A stretch of 24,330 bases of DNA from CALSPH01 sp041690035. Lineage in GTDB: Bacteria; Bacteroidota; Bacteroidia; NS11-12g; UBA955. A model generated the notes under the pieces. The model searched no databases. It was given only the letters and a program-made list of their open reading frames with translations, and had not been told where the DNA came from. Numbering within the stretch: position 1 is the stretch's first letter; every line of letters begins with the position of its first letter. Below, in pieces: positions 23,101-24,330 of this stretch. The stretch spans positions 1 to 24,330 of the forward strand of contig JBDNFC010000053.1 of assembly GCA_041690035.1 (NCBI GenBank). Reading direction: 5' to 3'. Both the position numbers and the translations under genes were made by a program.

Positions 23101-24330
23101 ATTAATACCAGTGCAGGCACTGCGCCTAGGTTGTATTATAAAAAATCTACCGAAACAGATTCTTTTGGAATTTATCCAGCTGATAATATTGCTAGTTTTA
23201 ATGGGTGGAAATTTGTTGAAGCTTCTGGCACAGCCCCAAATTTTACCTTTACACCCAATTACAGTTTACTTAATTCAACATTATTGGCAAGTCAAACCCT
23301 ACAATATTTTGTTATCGCTCAAGATTTGGCACCTACAGCAAATGTTTCTTTTAATACTGTTGGATTTCCAGCTGGCGTTTGTCCAACATCTGTAAACTTA
23401 GGCAGTACTTTTGGACCAACGACTGTATTGCCTTCTAAAAATAGTTTTTTAAGAGACTCTTTTGTAAATATTGCTCCTAAAGCCGTTATAGATAAAAAAG
23501 TTCTTTGTTTTTCAGATTCTATAACTCTAACTCAAAATATCAATGTAGCAAATCTAAACTATCAGTGGCAACTAGACACTTCTAGCACATTTACAAATAT
23601 AGTAGGAGCTGTAAATGTTCCTTTTAGAACCTTTTCTGATAAAAACACAAGGTATAGATTGCAATATTTTTGCGGTTTAAACTTATTGGGTTCATCTGTT
23701 CCTGATACACTCATTGCCAATAAGCCTGTTTTAACCTCTGTGATGAATGACACTATTTGCGGTGATGGAAATGCTAAATTAAGGGCAACAATAGCCAATG
23801 GTGCAAACAATGTAGCATGGTTTAGTTCTCCGTCAAGTTCAGCACGTTTAGATACTGGCCTGCTTTTTACTAGCCCATTAATTAGTGCAACTACAGATTA
23901 TTATGCAGCAGCAACTAACTTATTCTCTAGCAGCGGAACCATAGGAAATGGCACAACTGTTAACTCTGGCGTTGGCACTTCGCCTTTCACCACCGGTTGG
24001 GAAGGGTCTAGAATACAATATTTATACACAGCAGCAGATTTTGCAGCAATTGGATTTACAGGTAGCAGGATAAATTCAATTAGTTTTGATATTACTGCTA
24101 CTACTGGTTTTTATTTAAAAAACTATACCATCAAAATTGGACATACCGCCCTTACAGCAATGAGCACTGTGGTAGCTATACCCAATACGACAGTTTTTGG
24201 TCCAGACAGTTTTCCTGTAACCTTGGCAGGCTGGCGAAAATTTAATTTCACCACACCTTTTTTGTGGAATGGAACCTCAAATATTATTGTAGAAGTTTGC
24301 CATGATAATGACCCAACAGGAACAGGAGGG
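20149..24330 (+). CDS. Giant secreted beta-helix/Ig-like surface protein (3' partial)
   Basis: The frame opens at ATG 20149 and stays open to the last base, giving at least 1394 residues. The signal peptide (MNKFTKSILTSFVCLYFNFSQAQ, cut after about residue 22) is clear. Residues ~60-935 are Asn/Thr/Ser/Gly-rich with repeated xNN[I/L/V/F] motifs, read as a right-handed parallel beta-helix (pectate-lyase-like/PbH1). This part ends near the phrase FPDRGAIEFSG (about residue 940), which marks the end of such helices in related proteins. Then follow an Ig-like module starting DLTPPLITL, a second with KKVLCFSDSITLTQN...NYQWQ (about 1110-1150), and a further beta-rich module (TTGWEGSRIQYLYTAADF onward). 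Such proteins in Bacteroidota are usually exported by the type IX system through a C-terminal domain, which lies outside the window. The ligand or substrate is unknown; an adhesin or polysaccharide-binding role is possible. Confidence 0.88.
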   Translation, partial: MNKFTKSILTSFVCLYFNFSQAQISITSSGGTSTSASYTTVDSAIRAINGALLHTGTITVNINAGHTETLTRKIILSATGTLANPITIQKNGAGTNPLLTAYVSGTSTPTSANQDGIFTLRGCDFVTIDGINLIENTSNSGSSLMEYGYGLFKVSALNGCQNNVIRNCRVTLSRENFASGIYPMGFGSTAIGQFASTDSFATTIIAAGSLAGGNSNNSYHNNIVEQCHQGIFLAGGNEIAPFTFADRGNDIGGSASATGNLVINFGGGISSNTLSSGIRTAFQYNLNVRFNTINNNNGGGANHPNVIRGILIAVANNANTTISNNTIILKAASAAFQTAAIESGAGSLGAGNRTLISNNIIRDCEVGALSTGFLGIFSVGGPSKLEIRNNQIRNFTSAATAGLCFTIWNQGSVDDSIIMDNNLIDSFYFTANTSAAFFGVANNGPGVGTSGTSENNTTEITNNTYRRIYYTGPTGGTGVHYFCYNADTAAKFKMSNNIIDSVTLFNSGSTYMFFNSFNTSAANATREMNSNRIQNYFTRSKASVSLLWGVSDQGTQLGSSTFEMSNNDLKNITTDTTLANSFTGYTTSGGFVGPYAKKTVSNNNLSRVLSGNSTFTGMLINAFGGADTSRIFNNTFFNLKGRSSLTVLNIGTSAENGNIFNNRIDSITSSGFVTGIFAGGGSLNSTTNFYNNMVTRIYKYSTGNVYGILTTTGQNINIYNNVLSDFTNPFTTSVLAVSGIFVSTGINVNVFNNTIIFGKSAPLGTTGTSFGVSGIYYPNSLTTLLNAVNNIIWLNVNSLAAPSACVQRASGTANTVPLNFRGNNNIYYINPNANNWLYVEGTSNLTNNNGWATSTITAVPLRNLAIDLSFNSPCGLYKRFMTTRGEGATLTEDNMVSIGGAGVWRPALTTASAAESSAQVLPILNNRDYSNANRNSAFPDRGAIEFSGIISDLTPPLITLTPIVSPYYCTTAPIINATITDASGINTSAGTAPRLYYKKSTETDSFGIYPADNIASFNGWKFVEASGTAPNFTFTPNYSLLNSTLLASQTLQYFVIAQDLAPTANVSFNTVGFPAGVCPTSVNLGSTFGPTTVLPSKNSFLRDSFVNIAPKAVIDKKVLCFSDSITLTQNINVANLNYQWQLDTSSTFTNIVGAVNVPFRTFSDKNTRYRLQYFCGLNLLGSSVPDTLIANKPVLTSVMNDTICGDGNAKLRATIANGANNVAWFSSPSSSARLDTGLLFTSPLISATTDYYAAATNLFSSSGTIGNGTTVNSGVGTSPFTTGWEGSRIQYLYTAADFAAIGFTGSRINSISFDITATTGFYLKNYTIKIGHTALTAMSTVVAIPNTTVFGPDSFPVTLAGWRKFNFTTPFLWNGTSNIIVEVCHDNDPTGTGG
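21115..22521 (+). repeat. Ladder of 15 Asn-Asn beta-helix rungs
   Basis: Codons for x-Asn-Asn-x-[hydrophobic] (one variant Asn-Ser-Asn) begin at 21115, 21217, 21310, 21406, 21529, 21631, 21733, 21841, 21949, 22042, 22126, 22216, 22303, 22399 and 22510. The spacing is 28 to 41 residues. The DNA between rungs is diverged, so this is a protein-level repeat rather than a recent DNA duplication. Confidence 0.75.

Noticed and set aside
23036..23395. Plus-strand 119-codon frame rich in Leu/Gln/Ile
   Set aside because: It is frame-shifted relative to the continuous secreted-protein frame; composition is that of an out-of-frame reading of Thr/Asn-rich codons.
1..24330. CRISPR array, transposase, phage or toxin-antitoxin genes
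   Set aside because: No regularly spaced DNA repeats and no proteins of these families were seen; the only tandem DNA repeat is the gyrA hexamer.

Overview
The window is chromosomal DNA from a member of the Bacteroidota, probably a Chitinophagales- or Sphingobacteriales-like lineage. The DNA is AT-rich, ribosome-binding sites are not obvious, and two promoters match the Bacteroidota consensus TTTG-N19-TAnnTTTG. Signal peptides end in ...AQ or ...GQ, and there is a very large Asn/Thr/Ser-rich secreted beta-helix protein. GyrA, ferritin, dihydrolipoyl dehydrogenase and a 1-pyrroline-5-carboxylate dehydrogenase all read as ordinary Bacteroidota orthologues. No tRNA, rRNA, CRISPR array, insertion sequence or prophage gene was seen.

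Layout. Positions 1-1386 (+) hold the 3' part of a conserved hypothetical protein whose C-terminus has a caspase/CHAT-like His...Cys arrangement. It converges on a minus-strand run of four tightly packed genes (5424 down to 1416): P5C dehydrogenase, a secreted probable outer-membrane protein, a spermidine-synthase-like methyltransferase and HMG-CoA lyase. The first three are separated by 1 nt or overlap. The two enzymes at the ends fit proline and leucine catabolism. A 130-bp divergent promoter region separates this run from a CBS-domain gene (+), which is followed by ferritin, a two-domain M16 zinc peptidase with a good terminator, gyrA, and a secreted TPR-like protein with a second terminator.

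From 14094 to 19822 everything is on the minus strand: an LTA-synthase-type membrane phosphatase/sulfatase-superfamily protein, dihydrolipoyl dehydrogenase with a textbook promoter, and a two-gene operon. That operon encodes a DnaQ-exonuclease/GIY-YIG fusion with UvrC-like cysteines, followed 12 nt later by an XRE-S24 (LexA/CI-like) regulator. It looks like a damage-responsive repair module and is, with the His/Cys protein at the left edge, the most interesting part of the window.

A 326-bp AT-rich gap containing a 7-3-7 inverted repeat separates that operon from a divergent giant secreted protein (20149 to beyond the right edge). This protein has a right-handed beta-helix with at least 15 evenly spaced Asn-Asn rungs, followed by Ig-like modules. 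It is probably a type IX secretion substrate, but its C-terminus lies outside the window.

Three internal genes (methyltransferase, LTA-type protein, nuclease fusion) can only start at TTG. For the last two, in-frame stops lie just upstream with no ATG between.
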